Positions 46,165 to 54,735 of a stretch of 64,000 nt of DNA are shown here, piece by piece. Position numbers and translations under genes: made by a program. How positions within the stretch are numbered: the first letter of the stretch is position 1; every line of letters begins with the position of its first letter. Source of the DNA: Streptomyces sp. NBC_00178. GTDB taxonomy: Bacteria > Actinomycetota > Actinomycetes > Streptomycetales > Streptomycetaceae. The notes under the pieces are model-generated. The model did not search any database. It was not told the origin of the DNA and saw only the letters and a program-made list of their open reading frames with translations. The stretch covers positions 4,369,501-4,433,500 of the forward strand of contig NZ_CP108143.1 of assembly GCF_036206005.1 (NCBI RefSeq), read 5' to 3'.

Positions 46165-46721
46165 TGACGACCACCACTGCGCCGCGTCTCAAGACGCGCT
46201 ACCGCGAGGAAATCGCCGGCAAGCTGCGTGAGGAGTTCTCGTACGAGAACGTCATGCAGATCCCCGGTCTGGTCAAGATCGTGGTCAACATGGGTGTGGG
46301 CGACGCCGCCCGCGACTCCAAGCTGATCGACGGTGCCGTCAGGGACCTCACCACGATCACCGGCCAGAAGCCCGCCGTCACGAAGGCCCGCAAGTCGATC
46401 GCGCAGTTCAAGCTGCGCGAGGGGCAGCCGATCGGCTGCCACGTCACCCTCCGCGGTGACCGCATGTGGGAGTTCCTGGACCGTACGCTGTCGCTCGCGC
46501 TTCCGCGTATCCGTGACTTCCGCGGCCTGTCGCCGAAGCAGTTCGACGGCCGTGGCAACTACACCTTCGGTCTCACGGAGCAGGTCATGTTCCACGAGAT
46601 CGACCAGGACAAGATCGACCGGGTCCGGGGCATGGACATCACCGTGGTCACCACGGCTGCCAACGACGACGAGGGTCGTGCCCTGCTTCGTCACCTCGGC
46701 TTCCCGTTCAAGGAGAACTGA
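46164..46721 (+). CDS. rplE: 50S ribosomal protein L5
   Basis: 185 aa (MTTTTAPRLKTRYREEIAGK), ATG in TGATG coupling with rplX. LVKIVVNMGVGDAARDSKL and GQKPAVTKARKSIAQFKLREG are diagnostic. L5 binds 5S rRNA and the P-site tRNA loop. rpsZ follows after 2 nt. Confidence 0.98.
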   Translation: MTTTTAPRLKTRYREEIAGKLREEFSYENVMQIPGLVKIVVNMGVGDAARDSKLIDGAVRDLTTITGQKPAVTKARKSIAQFKLREGQPIGCHVTLRGDRMWEFLDRTLSLALPRIRDFRGLSPKQFDGRGNYTFGLTEQVMFHEIDQDKIDRVRGMDITVVTTAANDDEGRALLRHLGFPFKEN

Positions 46722-46723
46722 CC

Positions 46724-46909
46724 GTGGCGAAGAAGGCTCTGATCGCTAAGGCCGCCCGTAAGCCGAAGTTCGGCGTGCGCGGGTACACCCGCTGCCAGCG
46801 CTGCGGCCGGCCCCACTCCGTTTACCGCAAGTTCGGCCTGTGCCGCGTGTGCCTTCGTGAGATGGCTCACCGTGGCGAGCTGCCGGGCGTGACCAAGAGC
46901 TCCTGGTAA
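46724..46909 (+). CDS. rpsZ: 30S ribosomal protein S14, zinc-binding (type Z)
   Basis: 61 aa from a GTG. The zinc ribbon is C24/C27 and C40/C43 (RCQRC, LCRVC), so this is the C+ paralogue of S14 (also called rpsN1). A cysteine-free copy under zinc control is usual elsewhere in the genome. Followed by a 223-nt gap. Confidence 0.97.
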   Translation: MAKKALIAKAARKPKFGVRGYTRCQRCGRPHSVYRKFGLCRVCLREMAHRGELPGVTKSSW

Positions 46910-46966
46910 CTCTCCTTCGCCCCTAGGGGCTTGGGAGGACCAGAAAGCTCTCGGTAAGTATCTGGT

Positions 46967-47019
46967 CGGCAGGAGCCCCGCTTTTCATGCCGTAGGCTTG
47001 AAGGGTTGGGCGCCTGCCG
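46967..47019 (+). other. long-range stem in the rpsZ-rpsH leader
   Basis: CGGCAGGAGCCC (46967-46978) and GGGCGCCTGCCG (47008-47019) pair in 11 of 12 positions around a 29-nt loop. A TAGGCT box (46993-46998) sits inside. Could mark a promoter leader or an S8-type regulatory structure. Confidence 0.55.
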
Positions 47020-47132
47020 CCCTGACCGACTTACTACGCCGTAGGTCCCCGCACCGCACCCGTCCCGCCACAGAGTGGGGAGAGGGATGGCGCATACAGG
47101 AAACCCCGGCGAGAGAGGCCGAAGGCCAACTC

Positions 47133-47531
47133 ATGACCATGACTGATCCCATCGCAGACATGCTCACGCGTCTGCGTAACGCGAACTCGGCGTATCACGA
47201 CGATGTCGCCATGCCGCACAGCAAGATCAAGTCGCACATCGCGGAGATCCTCCAGCAGGAGGGCTTCATCACCGGCTGGAAGGTCGAGGACGCCGAGGTC
47301 GGCAAGAACCTCGTCCTCGAGCTGAAGTTCGGGCCCAACCGCGAGCGTTCGATCGCCGGCATCAAGCGCATTTCGAAGCCGGGTCTGCGTGTATACGCAA
47401 AGTCCACCAATCTGCCGAAGGTTCTGGGCGGCCTGGGCGTGGCGATCATCTCCACGTCCCACGGTCTCCTGACCGGCCAGCAGGCCAGCAAGAAGGGCGT
47501 AGGTGGGGAAGTCCTCGCCTACGTCTGGTAG
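47133..47531 (+). CDS. rpsH: 30S ribosomal protein S8
   Basis: 132 aa (MTMTDPIADMLTRLRNANSA), a start 6 nt before a second in-frame ATG. HSKIKSHIAEILQQEGFI and RISKPGLRVY...GVAIISTSHGLL are the two RNA-binding halves. In E. coli S8 represses the spc operon by binding mRNA at the rplE start. Here it is preceded by the 223-nt structured gap. Confidence 0.97.
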   Translation: MTMTDPIADMLTRLRNANSAYHDDVAMPHSKIKSHIAEILQQEGFITGWKVEDAEVGKNLVLELKFGPNRERSIAGIKRISKPGLRVYAKSTNLPKVLGGLGVAIISTSHGLLTGQQASKKGVGGEVLAYVW

Positions 47532-47552
47532 TCGGGAACGGAGGAAAAGCTC

Positions 47553-48092
47553 ATGTCGCGAATCGGCAAGCTCCCCATCCAGGTTCCCGCCGGTGTGGAC
47601 GTCACCATCGATGGCCGCACGGTCGCGGTGAAGGGCCCGAAGGGTTCCCTCTCGCACACCGTCGCAGCGCCGATCGAGGTCACCAAGGGTGAGGACGGCG
47701 TGCTCAACGTCGTCCGCCCGAACGACGAGCGTCAGAACAAGGCCCTCCACGGCCTGTCCCGCACGCTGGTGGCGAACATGATCACCGGCGTGACCGCGGG
47801 ATACAGCAAGGCGCTCGAGATCAGCGGTGTCGGTTACCGCGTCCAGGCGAAGGGCTCCAACCTGGAGTTCGCCCTGGGCTACAGCCACCCGATCCTCATC
47901 GAGGCCCCCGAGGGCATCACCTTCAAGGTCGAGTCGCCCACGAAGTTCAGTGTCGAGGGCATCGACAAGCAGAAGGTCGGCGAGGTCTCGGCGAAGATCC
48001 GCAAGCTGCGGAAGCCCGACCCGTACAAGGCCAAGGGCGTCAAGTACGCCGGCGAGGTTATCCGCCGCAAGGTCGGAAAGGCGGGTAAGTAA
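47553..48092 (+). CDS. rplF: 50S ribosomal protein L6
   Basis: 179 aa (MSRIGKLPIQVPAGVDVTID). Two homologous domains; the second holds VQAKGSNLEFALGYSHPI and the C-terminal RKPDPYKAKGVKYAGEVIRRKVGKAGK. Located near the GTPase centre. GAACGGAGGAAAAG precedes the ATG; rplR follows after 3 nt. Confidence 0.98.
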   Translation: MSRIGKLPIQVPAGVDVTIDGRTVAVKGPKGSLSHTVAAPIEVTKGEDGVLNVVRPNDERQNKALHGLSRTLVANMITGVTAGYSKALEISGVGYRVQAKGSNLEFALGYSHPILIEAPEGITFKVESPTKFSVEGIDKQKVGEVSAKIRKLRKPDPYKAKGVKYAGEVIRRKVGKAGK

Positions 48093-48095
48093 GCC

Positions 48096-48479
48096 ATGGC
48101 ATACGGTGTAAAGATCGCCAAGGGCGACGCCTACAAGCGTGCCGCCCTCAAGCGCCGCCACATCCGCGTGCGCAAGCACATCTCCGGTTCGCCGGAGCGG
48201 CCGCGCCTGGTTGTGACGCGTTCCAACCGCCACATGGTGGCTCAGGTCATCGACGACATCGCGGGCCACACGCTCGCGTCGGCGTCGACCCTGGACGCTT
48301 CCATCCGCGGCGGCGAGGGTGACAAGAGCACCCTGGCCAAGCAGGTCGGCGCACTTGTCGCCGAGCGTGCCAAGGCCGCAGGCGTCGAGGCCGTCGTGTT
48401 TGACCGCGGTGGTAACCAGTACGCCGGGCGGATTGCCGCTCTGGCTGACGCCGCCCGTGAAGCCGGGCTGAAGTTCTAA
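48096..48479 (+). CDS. rplR: 50S ribosomal protein L18
   Basis: 127 aa (MAYGVKIAKGDAYKRAALKR). Conserved HIRVRKHISGSPERPRLVVTRSNRHMVAQVIDD and GNQYAGRIAALADAAREAGL. Binds 5S rRNA with L5. Its gene ends 47 nt before rpsE. Confidence 0.97.
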   Translation: MAYGVKIAKGDAYKRAALKRRHIRVRKHISGSPERPRLVVTRSNRHMVAQVIDDIAGHTLASASTLDASIRGGEGDKSTLAKQVGALVAERAKAAGVEAVVFDRGGNQYAGRIAALADAAREAGLKF

Positions 48480-48526
48480 GCCCCGGTTCCTACGCACAGC
48501 GGACGTAACAGAGAGAGGTAAATCCA

Positions 48527-49129
48527 ATGGCTGGACCCCAGCGCCGCGGAAGCGGTGCCGGTGGCGGCGAGCGGCGGGACCGGAAGGGCCGTGACGGTGG
48601 CGCTGCCGCCGAGAAGACCGCGTACGTCGAGCGTGTCGTCGCGATCAACCGCGTCGCCAAGGTTGTGAAGGGTGGTCGTCGCTTCAGCTTCACCGCGCTG
48701 GTCGTGGTGGGCGATGGTGACGGCACCGTCGGTGTCGGATACGGCAAGGCCAAGGAAGTTCCCGCGGCCATCGCCAAGGGCGTCGAAGAGGCCAAGAAGA
48801 GCTTCTTCAAGGTCCCGCGTATCCAGGGCACCATCCCTCACCCGATCCAGGGCGAGAAGGCTGCGGGCGTCGTCCTGCTCAAGCCTGCTTCCCCCGGTAC
48901 CGGTGTGATCGCCGGTGGCCCGGTGCGCGCGGTTCTCGAGTGCGCCGGCGTCCACGACATCCTGTCGAAGTCGCTCGGTTCTTCGAACCCGATCAACATC
49001 GTGCACGCGACCGTGGCGGCCCTCCAGGGCCTGCAGCGTCCCGAGGAGATCGCGGCCCGCCGCGGTCTGCCCCTCGAGGACGTCGCCCCCGCGGCTCTGC
49101 TTCGTGCGCGTGCGGGAGCGGGTGCGTAA
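48527..49129 (+). CDS. rpsE: 30S ribosomal protein S5
   Basis: 200 aa (MAGPQRRGSGAGGGERRDRK). Basic low-complexity N terminus of about 30 residues, then VVAINRVAKVVKGGRRFSFTALVVVGDGDGTVGVGYGKAKEVPAAI and the C-terminal GGPVRAVLECAGVHDILSKSLGSSNPIN. S5 shapes the decoding site and mRNA entry. The stop overlaps the rpmD start (TAATG). Confidence 0.98.
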   Translation: MAGPQRRGSGAGGGERRDRKGRDGGAAAEKTAYVERVVAINRVAKVVKGGRRFSFTALVVVGDGDGTVGVGYGKAKEVPAAIAKGVEEAKKSFFKVPRIQGTIPHPIQGEKAAGVVLLKPASPGTGVIAGGPVRAVLECAGVHDILSKSLGSSNPINIVHATVAALQGLQRPEEIAARRGLPLEDVAPAALLRARAGAGA

Positions 49130-49311
49130 TGGCTCGCCTCAAGATCACGCAGACGAAGTCGTACATCGGCAGCAAGCAGAACCACCGCGACACCCTGCGT
49201 TCGCTCGGGCTCAAGCGCCTGCACGACGTGGTTGTCAAGGAGGACCGCCCCGAGTTCCGCGGAATGGTGCACACCGTCCGCCACCTCGTGACGGTTGAGG
49301 AGGTTGACTGA
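49129..49311 (+). CDS. rpmD: 50S ribosomal protein L30
   Basis: 60 aa (MARLKITQTKSYIGSKQNHR). Short ferredoxin-like L30 with RSLGLKRLHDVVVKEDRPEFRGMVHTVRHLVTVEE. Coupled to rpsE by a 1-nt overlap; rplO begins 1 nt after the stop. Confidence 0.97.
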   Translation: MARLKITQTKSYIGSKQNHRDTLRSLGLKRLHDVVVKEDRPEFRGMVHTVRHLVTVEEVD

Positions 49312-49312
49312 C

Positions 49313-49768
49313 ATGGCGGAGAACAGCCCGCTGAAGGCCCACAACCTCCGGCCTGCCCCGGGCGCCAAGACCGCCAAGACCCGTGTGGGTCGTGGTGAGG
49401 CGTCCAAGGGTAAGACCGCAGGCCGTGGTACCAAGGGTACGAAGGCTCGTTACCAGGTTCCGGAGCGCTTCGAGGGTGGCCAGATGCCCCTCCACATGCG
49501 TCTCCCGAAGCTCAAGGGCTTCAAGAACCCGTTCCGCACGGAGTACCAGGTCGTGAACCTGGACAAGCTCGCGACGCTCTACCCCGAGGGTGGAGAGGTC
49601 ACGGTGGCCGACCTGGTCGCCAAGGGTGCCGTGCGCAACAACCACCTCGTCAAGGTCCTCGGACAGGGCGAGATCTCCGTGGCGCTGCAGGTTTCGGTTG
49701 ACGCCGTCTCCGGCTCCGCCAAGGAGAAGATTGCCGCCGCCGGCGGCACCGTCACCGAACTCGTCTGA
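49313..49768 (+). CDS. rplO: 50S ribosomal protein L15
   Basis: 151 aa from MAENSPLKAHNLRPAPGAKT. N-terminal Gly/Lys/Arg-rich loop (RVGRGEASKGKTAGRGTKGT) threads into 23S rRNA; LHMRLPKLKGFKNPF and VTVADLVAKGAV follow. Last gene before a terminator-like hairpin and secY. Confidence 0.97.
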   Translation: MAENSPLKAHNLRPAPGAKTAKTRVGRGEASKGKTAGRGTKGTKARYQVPERFEGGQMPLHMRLPKLKGFKNPFRTEYQVVNLDKLATLYPEGGEVTVADLVAKGAVRNNHLVKVLGQGEISVALQVSVDAVSGSAKEKIAAAGGTVTELV

Positions 49769-49802
49769 GACAACACGGACAAGACGGTGGTCTGAACATC
49801 CG

Positions 49803-49836
49803 ACCGGGGATGCCTCTCATATGGGGCATCCCCGGT
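49803..49836 (+). terminator. terminator-like hairpin before secY
   Basis: ACCGGGGATGCC/GGCATCCCCGGT stem around TCTCATATGG, 35 nt after the rplO stop, followed by TGGTCGTTCC. Probably reduces ribosomal read-through into secY-adk-map. Confidence 0.75.
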
Positions 49837-49990
49837 TGGTCGTTCCTAGGGGGGCATGTCCGCCGGTAAGGTGGCGTCCACTGCTGTGGTAAGTCCTGGG
49901 CGAACGCCCGGGGTTCTCTCACTGTTTCTTATTCGTCGATCCTCAAGACCGTCACCTCTACGCTCTGCGCGGGGGGTCGCAGGAGGCACC

Positions 49991-51310
49991 GTGCTCACCG
50001 CGTTCGCCCGGGCGTTCAAGACGCCCGACCTGCGCAAGAAGCTGCTCTTCACGCTCGGCATCATCGTGCTCTACCGTCTCGGGGCGCACATTCCCGTACC
50101 GGGGGTGAGCTATGAGAACGTCCAGATTTGTGTTGATCAGGCCAGCAAGGGCAACAACAGCCTCTTCGGTCTGGTGAACATGTTCAGCGGTGGTGCACTG
50201 CTGCAGATCACGATCTTCGCGCTCGGAATCATGCCGTACATCACGGCCAGCATCATTCTTCAGCTGCTGACCGTCGTCATCCCCCGGCTCGAGGCCCTCA
50301 AGAAGGAGGGGCAGTCGGGCACGGCCAAGATCACGCAGTACACGCGTTATCTGACCGTCGCGCTGGCCATCCTCCAGGGCACCGGACTGGTGGCAACCGC
50401 CCGTAGCGGCGCGCTCTTCAGCGGCTGCCCCGTGGCCGACCAGATCGTCCCGAACCAGTCGATCTTCACGACCGTCGTCATGGTCATCACCATGACCGCG
50501 GGTACCGCCGCCGTCATGTGGCTCGGTGAGCTCATCACCGACCGCGGCATCGGCAACGGCATGTCGATCCTCATGTTCATCTCGATCGCCGCCAGCTTCC
50601 CCGGCGCCCTGTGGGCCATCAAGCAGAGCGGCAAGCTGGCCGACGGCTGGATCGAGTTCATCACGGTCATCGTCATCGGCTTCGTGATGGTCGGGCTCGT
50701 CGTCTTCGTCGAGCAGGCACAGCGCCGGGTTCCCGTGCAGTACGCGAAGCGCATGATCGGGCGCCGTTCGTACGGCGGTACGTCCACGTACATCCCGCTC
50801 AAGGTGAACCAGGCGGGTGTGATTCCCGTCATCTTCGCTTCTTCGCTGCTCTACATCCCTGCTCTAATCGTTCAGTTCTCCAACTCCACCTCGGGCTGGG
50901 CGACCTGGATTCAGGCTCACTTCGTCAAGGGCGACCACCCGTACTACATCGCGACGTACTTCCTCCTGATCGTGTTCTTCGCCTTCTTCTACGTGGCGAT
51001 CTCGTTCAACCCCGAGGAAGTCGCGGACAACATGAAGAAGTATGGTGGCTTCATCCCGGGTATCCGGGCAGGTCGACCTACTGCCGAGTATCTGAGCTAC
51101 GTGCTCAACCGGATCACTTGGCCGGGCTCGCTGTACCTGGGCCTCATCGCTCTGGTGCCGACAATGGCGTTGGCAGGCTTCGGCGGTGCCAACCAGAACT
51201 TCCCGTTCGGCGGGACAAGCATCCTGATCATCGTGGGTGTGGGTCTGGAGACCGTGAAGCAGATCGAGAGTCAGCTCCAGCAGCGCAATTACGAAGGGTT
51301 CCTCCGCTGA
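49991..51310 (+). CDS. secY: preprotein translocase subunit SecY
   Basis: 439 aa from a GTG with AGGAGG 4 nt upstream. Ten membrane helices can be seen; first is LLFTLGIIVLYRLGAHIPVPGV, the plug follows (LFGLVNMFSGGALLQITIFALGIMPYITASIILQLL), and cytoplasmic loops carry KKEGQSGTAKITQYTRYLTV and KRMIGRRSYGGTSTYIPLKVNQAGVIPVIFA. SecY forms the protein-export channel with SecE and SecG. Its stop overlaps the adk start by 1 nt. Confidence 0.98.
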   Translation: MLTAFARAFKTPDLRKKLLFTLGIIVLYRLGAHIPVPGVSYENVQICVDQASKGNNSLFGLVNMFSGGALLQITIFALGIMPYITASIILQLLTVVIPRLEALKKEGQSGTAKITQYTRYLTVALAILQGTGLVATARSGALFSGCPVADQIVPNQSIFTTVVMVITMTAGTAAVMWLGELITDRGIGNGMSILMFISIAASFPGALWAIKQSGKLADGWIEFITVIVIGFVMVGLVVFVEQAQRRVPVQYAKRMIGRRSYGGTSTYIPLKVNQAGVIPVIFASSLLYIPALIVQFSNSTSGWATWIQAHFVKGDHPYYIATYFLLIVFFAFFYVAISFNPEEVADNMKKYGGFIPGIRAGRPTAEYLSYVLNRITWPGSLYLGLIALVPTMALAGFGGANQNFPFGGTSILIIVGVGLETVKQIESQLQQRNYEGFLR

Positions 51311-51966
51311 TGCGAATCGTCCTCGTCGGGCCGCCCGGTGCCGGCAAGGGAACGCAGGCTGCGTTCCTTGCCAAGAATCTTTCGATTCCGCACATCTCCA
51401 CGGGCGACCTCTTCCGCGCCAACATCAGCCAGGGCACCGACCTTGGCAAGCAGGCCCGCGCCTTCATGGACGCAGGTCAGCTGGTGCCGGACGAAGTCAC
51501 CATCGCCATGGCCAAGGACCGTATGTCCCAGTCGGACGCCGAGAACGGCTTCCTGCTGGACGGCTTCCCGCGCAATGTGGGCCAGGCCGTCGCGCTGGAC
51601 GAGATGCTTCACGACGAGGGCGTCAAGCTGGACGCGGTTCTCGACCTCGAAGTTCCCGAGGACGAGGTGGTCAAGCGCATCGCCGGCCGCCGCATCTGCC
51701 GCAACGACAGCGCTCACGTCTTCCACGCGACGTACAACCCGCCGAAGACCGAGGGCGTCTGCGACGCCTGCGGCGGCGAGCTGTACCAGCGGGACGACGA
51801 CACCGAGGAGACCGTGCGCACGCGTCTCGAGGTCTACCACACGCAGACCGAGCCGATCATCGACTACTACCGGTCCCAGGGACTGGTCGTGACGATCTCG
51901 GCGCTCGGCAAGGTCACCGAGGTGACCGACCGGGCGATGAAGGCCCTCGAGAAGTCCGAGGGCTGA
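51310..51966 (+). CDS. adk: adenylate kinase
   Basis: 218 aa (MRIVLVGPPGAGKGTQAAFL), ATG overlapping the secY stop. P-loop GPPGAGKGT, NMP-binding STGDLFR and DGFPRN, and a long LID. The LID zinc ligands appear as CRND then CDAC, i.e. Cys-Asp-Cys-Cys rather than four Cys. Interconverts ATP+AMP and 2 ADP. The secY-adk-map-infA order is conserved in actinobacteria. Confidence 0.97.
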   Translation: MRIVLVGPPGAGKGTQAAFLAKNLSIPHISTGDLFRANISQGTDLGKQARAFMDAGQLVPDEVTIAMAKDRMSQSDAENGFLLDGFPRNVGQAVALDEMLHDEGVKLDAVLDLEVPEDEVVKRIAGRRICRNDSAHVFHATYNPPKTEGVCDACGGELYQRDDDTEETVRTRLEVYHTQTEPIIDYYRSQGLVVTISALGKVTEVTDRAMKALEKSEG

Positions 51967-52091
51967 GTTCCACCCCCGTTCCACCAGTGCAGTCGGCCGC
52001 GACGCCCCTCGGGCGCCGCGGCCGACTGTTTGCGCCGTATCGTGGAGTACGGCATCGGCCGTTCCCTCCGCAGGCAGAAAGGCGCCCAGCA

Positions 52092-52928
52092 ATGGTGCAG
52101 ATCAAGACCCCCGAGCAGATCGCGAAGATGCGCGAGGCGGGCCTCGTGGTCGCTGCCATTCACGCCGCCACCCGCGAGGCGGCCGTGCCGGGTGCCAGCA
52201 CGAAGGACCTCGACGAGGTCGCGCGCAAGGTGATCGCGGACCACGGCGCCAAGTCGAACTTCCTCGGGTACGGCGGATTCCCCGCGACGATCTGCACCTC
52301 GGTCAACGAGGTCGTCGTCCACGGCATCCCGGACGAGAAGACCGTCCTCAAGGACGGCGACATCATCTCGATCGACGCCGGCGCGATCATCGACGGCTGG
52401 CACGGCGACGCGGCCTACACCGCCTTCGTGGGCACCGGTCACGCCCCGGAGCTGGTCGAGCTCTCCCGGGTGACCGAGGAGTCCATGTGGGCCGGGATCG
52501 CCGCGATGAAGGCGAACAACCGCCTCGTCGACATCTCGAAGGCCATCGAGTCCTACATCCGCCGCCAGCCCCGCCCGGCGACCGGCAAGTACGGGATCAT
52601 CGAGGACTACGGCGGGCACGGCATCGGCACCGAGATGCACATGGACCCGCACCTGCTGAACTACGTCTCGCGCAAGCGCGGCAAGGGCATCAAGCTCGTC
52701 CCGGGCGTGTGCCTGGCCATCGAGCCCATGGTGTCCCTGGGGACGCCGCAGACGAAGGTCCTCGCCGACGAGTGGACGGTCCTCACGACCGACGGGACCT
52801 GGTCCTCGCACTGGGAGCACTCGATCGCGCTCACCGAGCAGGGCCCGCTGGTGCTGACCGCCCCCGACTGCGGCCGCGAGAAGCTGGCCCAGTACGGCGT
52901 GGAGGCGGCGCCGGACCCGCTGGGCTGA
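52092..52928 (+). CDS. map: methionine aminopeptidase, type I
   Basis: 278 aa (MVQIKTPEQIAKMREAGLVV). Metal ligands in order: SIDAGAIIDGWHGDAA (two Asp), GGHGIGTEMH (His), AIEPM (Glu), HWEHS (second Glu-side His). Removes N-terminal Met from nascent proteins. The coding end overlaps a repeated sequence: 52896-52925 recurs at 53020-53049. Confidence 0.97.
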   Translation: MVQIKTPEQIAKMREAGLVVAAIHAATREAAVPGASTKDLDEVARKVIADHGAKSNFLGYGGFPATICTSVNEVVVHGIPDEKTVLKDGDIISIDAGAIIDGWHGDAAYTAFVGTGHAPELVELSRVTEESMWAGIAAMKANNRLVDISKAIESYIRRQPRPATGKYGIIEDYGGHGIGTEMHMDPHLLNYVSRKRGKGIKLVPGVCLAIEPMVSLGTPQTKVLADEWTVLTTDGTWSSHWEHSIALTEQGPLVLTAPDCGREKLAQYGVEAAPDPLG

Positions 52929-53049
52929 CCGGTTCGACCGGGCGGAGGCCGGCACCGCGGACCGAAGCCGGTGAGGCGCCCCGGCGCCGAGCCCGCGAGG
53001 CGTGCGTGGGGGAGACGGCGGCGTGGAGGCGGCGCCGGGCCCGCTGGGC
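52896..53049. repeat. duplicated 3' end of map
   Basis: 52896-52925 and 53020-53049 share 29 of 30 bases (GGCGTGGAGGCGGCGCCGG...GGGC), offset 124. The second copy is non-coding, between map and infA. The rest of the 324-nt gap holds only the infA promoter. Confidence 0.85.
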
Positions 53050-53133
53050 CGGCCGGGCTCGCGGGAGGCCGCCCGCAGGACTGTCCGGCTGATCCGTGTC
53101 TAAGGATCAGGGGAAGTGGGCAAACTTGACGGA

Positions 53134-53163
53134 TTCGTCTTTTGGAGTCCGCTGACGTAGACT
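53134..53163 (+). promoter_or_regulatory. infA promoter
   Basis: TTCGTC (53134-53139), 18-nt spacer, TAGACT (53158-53163). TTGACG at 53126 lies in the same region but with poor spacing to a -10. Start near 53170, 83 nt before infA. Confidence 0.5.
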
Positions 53164-53252
53164 GACTCGTCGGCTCTCGTGCATCAGTGTGCCCGTATGT
53201 CTGCACACGAGTGTGGAGAGTCGATCAAGGTAGCCGATTCGAAGGGCGAAGC

Positions 53253-53474
53253 GTGGCCAAGAAGCAAGGTGCCATCGAAATTGAGGGCACCGTGATCGAG
53301 TCCCTCCCGAACGCCATGTTCAAGGTGGAACTCCAGAACGGTCACAAGGTCCTCGCGCACATCAGCGGCAAGATGCGGATGCACTACATCCGCATCCTCC
53401 CGGATGACCGGGTCGTCGTGGAGCTTTCTCCGTACGACCTGACGCGTGGCCGGATCGTCTACCGCTACAAGTAG
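53253..53474 (+). CDS. infA: translation initiation factor IF-1
   Basis: 73 aa from a GTG (MAKKQGAIEIEGTVIESLPN). OB fold with FKVELQNGHKVLAHISGKMRMHYIRILPDDRVVVELSPYDLTRGRI. Binds the ribosomal A site during initiation. Followed by rpmJ 60 nt on, the usual spc-operon end order. Confidence 0.98.
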   Translation: MAKKQGAIEIEGTVIESLPNAMFKVELQNGHKVLAHISGKMRMHYIRILPDDRVVVELSPYDLTRGRIVYRYK

Positions 53475-53534
53475 ATCTTGTCTCCACCCCGCTTCGGCGC
53501 GGTGTGGGCACTGACCCGGAGAACCTGACATCCC

Positions 53535-53648
53535 ATGAAGGTCAAGCCGAGCGTCAAGAAGATCTGCGACAAGTGCAAGGTGATCCGCCGTCACGGCCGG
53601 GTCATGGTCATCTGCGACAACCTGCGCCACAAGCAGCGCCAGGGCTGA
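53535..53648 (+). CDS. rpmJ: 50S ribosomal protein L36 (zinc form)
   Basis: 37 aa (MKVKPSVKKICDKCKVIRRH). Zinc site C11, C14, C27 and H32, the C+ form of L36. Too short for many gene callers. Lies between infA and rpsM as in most bacteria, with a GACCCGGAGAACC ribosome site upstream of the ATG. Confidence 0.96.
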   Translation: MKVKPSVKKICDKCKVIRRHGRVMVICDNLRHKQRQG

Positions 53649-53845
53649 CGCACGACCACCTGCATCTCGCAGCTCTTCGCGCGACGCACGTAAACGTACA
53701 TACGCAGAGCCCGTCCAAGCTTCGGCTGACGACACCTCCGGCGGGGGCCGGGGACCCGGGCGTACCACCCCTTCCCACACGGGCGGGGTCGGCGTTCGGG
53801 AGTGGCACTGCGGTAGACCCCCGACATGACAACTGGAGCCATTGA

Positions 53846-54226
53846 ATGGCACGCGTTTCAGGTGTTGACATCCCGCGCGAAAAGCGCGTGGAGGTTGCCC
53901 TCACCTACGTCTTCGGTATCGGGCGCACCCGGTCCAAGGAGATCCTCGCCACCACCGGCGTGAACCCCAACACCCGCGTTCGCGACCTGGCCGAAGAGGA
54001 CCTGGTCAAGATCCGCGAGTACGTGGACGCCAACCTCCGCACCGAGGGTGACCTTCGCCGCGAGATCCAGGGCGACATCCGCCGCAAGATCGAGATCGGC
54101 TGCTACCAGGGCATCCGGCACCGTCGCGGTCTGCCGGTCCACGGTCAGCGCACCAGCACCAACGCGCGTACCCGTAAGGGCCCGCGTCGCGCCATCGCCG
54201 GTAAGAAGAAGCCGGGCAAGAAGTAG
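53846..54226 (+). CDS. rpsM: 30S ribosomal protein S13
   Basis: 126 aa (MARVSGVDIPREKRVEVALT). Conserved YVFGIGRTRSKEIL and the C-terminal IRHRRGLPVHGQRTSTNARTRKGPRRAIAGKKKPGKK tail. S13 contacts the head and the P-site tRNA. A 197-nt gap before it may carry leader sequence; I see no clear element there. Followed by rpsK. Confidence 0.98.
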   Translation: MARVSGVDIPREKRVEVALTYVFGIGRTRSKEILATTGVNPNTRVRDLAEEDLVKIREYVDANLRTEGDLRREIQGDIRRKIEIGCYQGIRHRRGLPVHGQRTSTNARTRKGPRRAIAGKKKPGKK

Positions 54227-54330
54227 TCCTCAGCGGACGCACTGCGGGGCTCCGGGTCACCGGACGCCGCAGCAACCAGCGGTCTTCGCTGTAGGACCGA
54301 TCACCTCCCCTCTCCATCTGGAGTCAAGAC

Positions 54331-54735
54331 ATGCCCCCCAAGGGTCGTCAGGGCGCAGCCAAGAAGGTGCGTCGCAAGGAAAAGAAGAACGTCGCTCACG
54401 GGCACGCCCACATCAAGAGCACGTTCAACAACACCATCGTCTCGATCACGGACCCCTCGGGCAACGTGATCTCCTGGGCCTCCGCCGGCCACGTCGGCTT
54501 CAAGGGCTCGCGCAAGTCCACCCCCTTCGCCGCGCAGATGGCCGCCGAGTCGGCCGCCCGCCGCGCGCAGGAGCACGGCATGCGCAAGGTCGACGTCTTC
54601 GTCAAGGGTCCCGGCTCCGGCCGTGAGACCGCGATCCGCTCCCTCCAGGCCACGGGCCTCGAGGTCGGTTCGATCCAGGACGTCACCCCGACGCCGCACA
54701 ACGGCTGCCGTCCGCCGAAGCGTCGCCGCGTCTGA
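54331..54735 (+). CDS. rpsK: 30S ribosomal protein S11
   Basis: 134 aa (MPPKGRQGAAKKVRRKEKKN). The nucleotide-contacting HIKSTFNNTIVSITDPSGNVISWASAGHVGFKGSRKSTPFAAQMAAE block and the C-terminal DVTPTPHNGCRPPKRRRV are invariant. S11 lies at the platform near the mRNA exit. No rpsD between this and rpoA. Confidence 0.98.
   Translation: MPPKGRQGAAKKVRRKEKKNVAHGHAHIKSTFNNTIVSITDPSGNVISWASAGHVGFKGSRKSTPFAAQMAAESAARRAQEHGMRKVDVFVKGPGSGRETAIRSLQATGLEVGSIQDVTPTPHNGCRPPKRRRV

Noticed and set aside
49865..49872. TAAGGT as a secY promoter
   Set aside because: The only -35-like box (TTGGTC) is 25 nt away, too far for a HrdB promoter.
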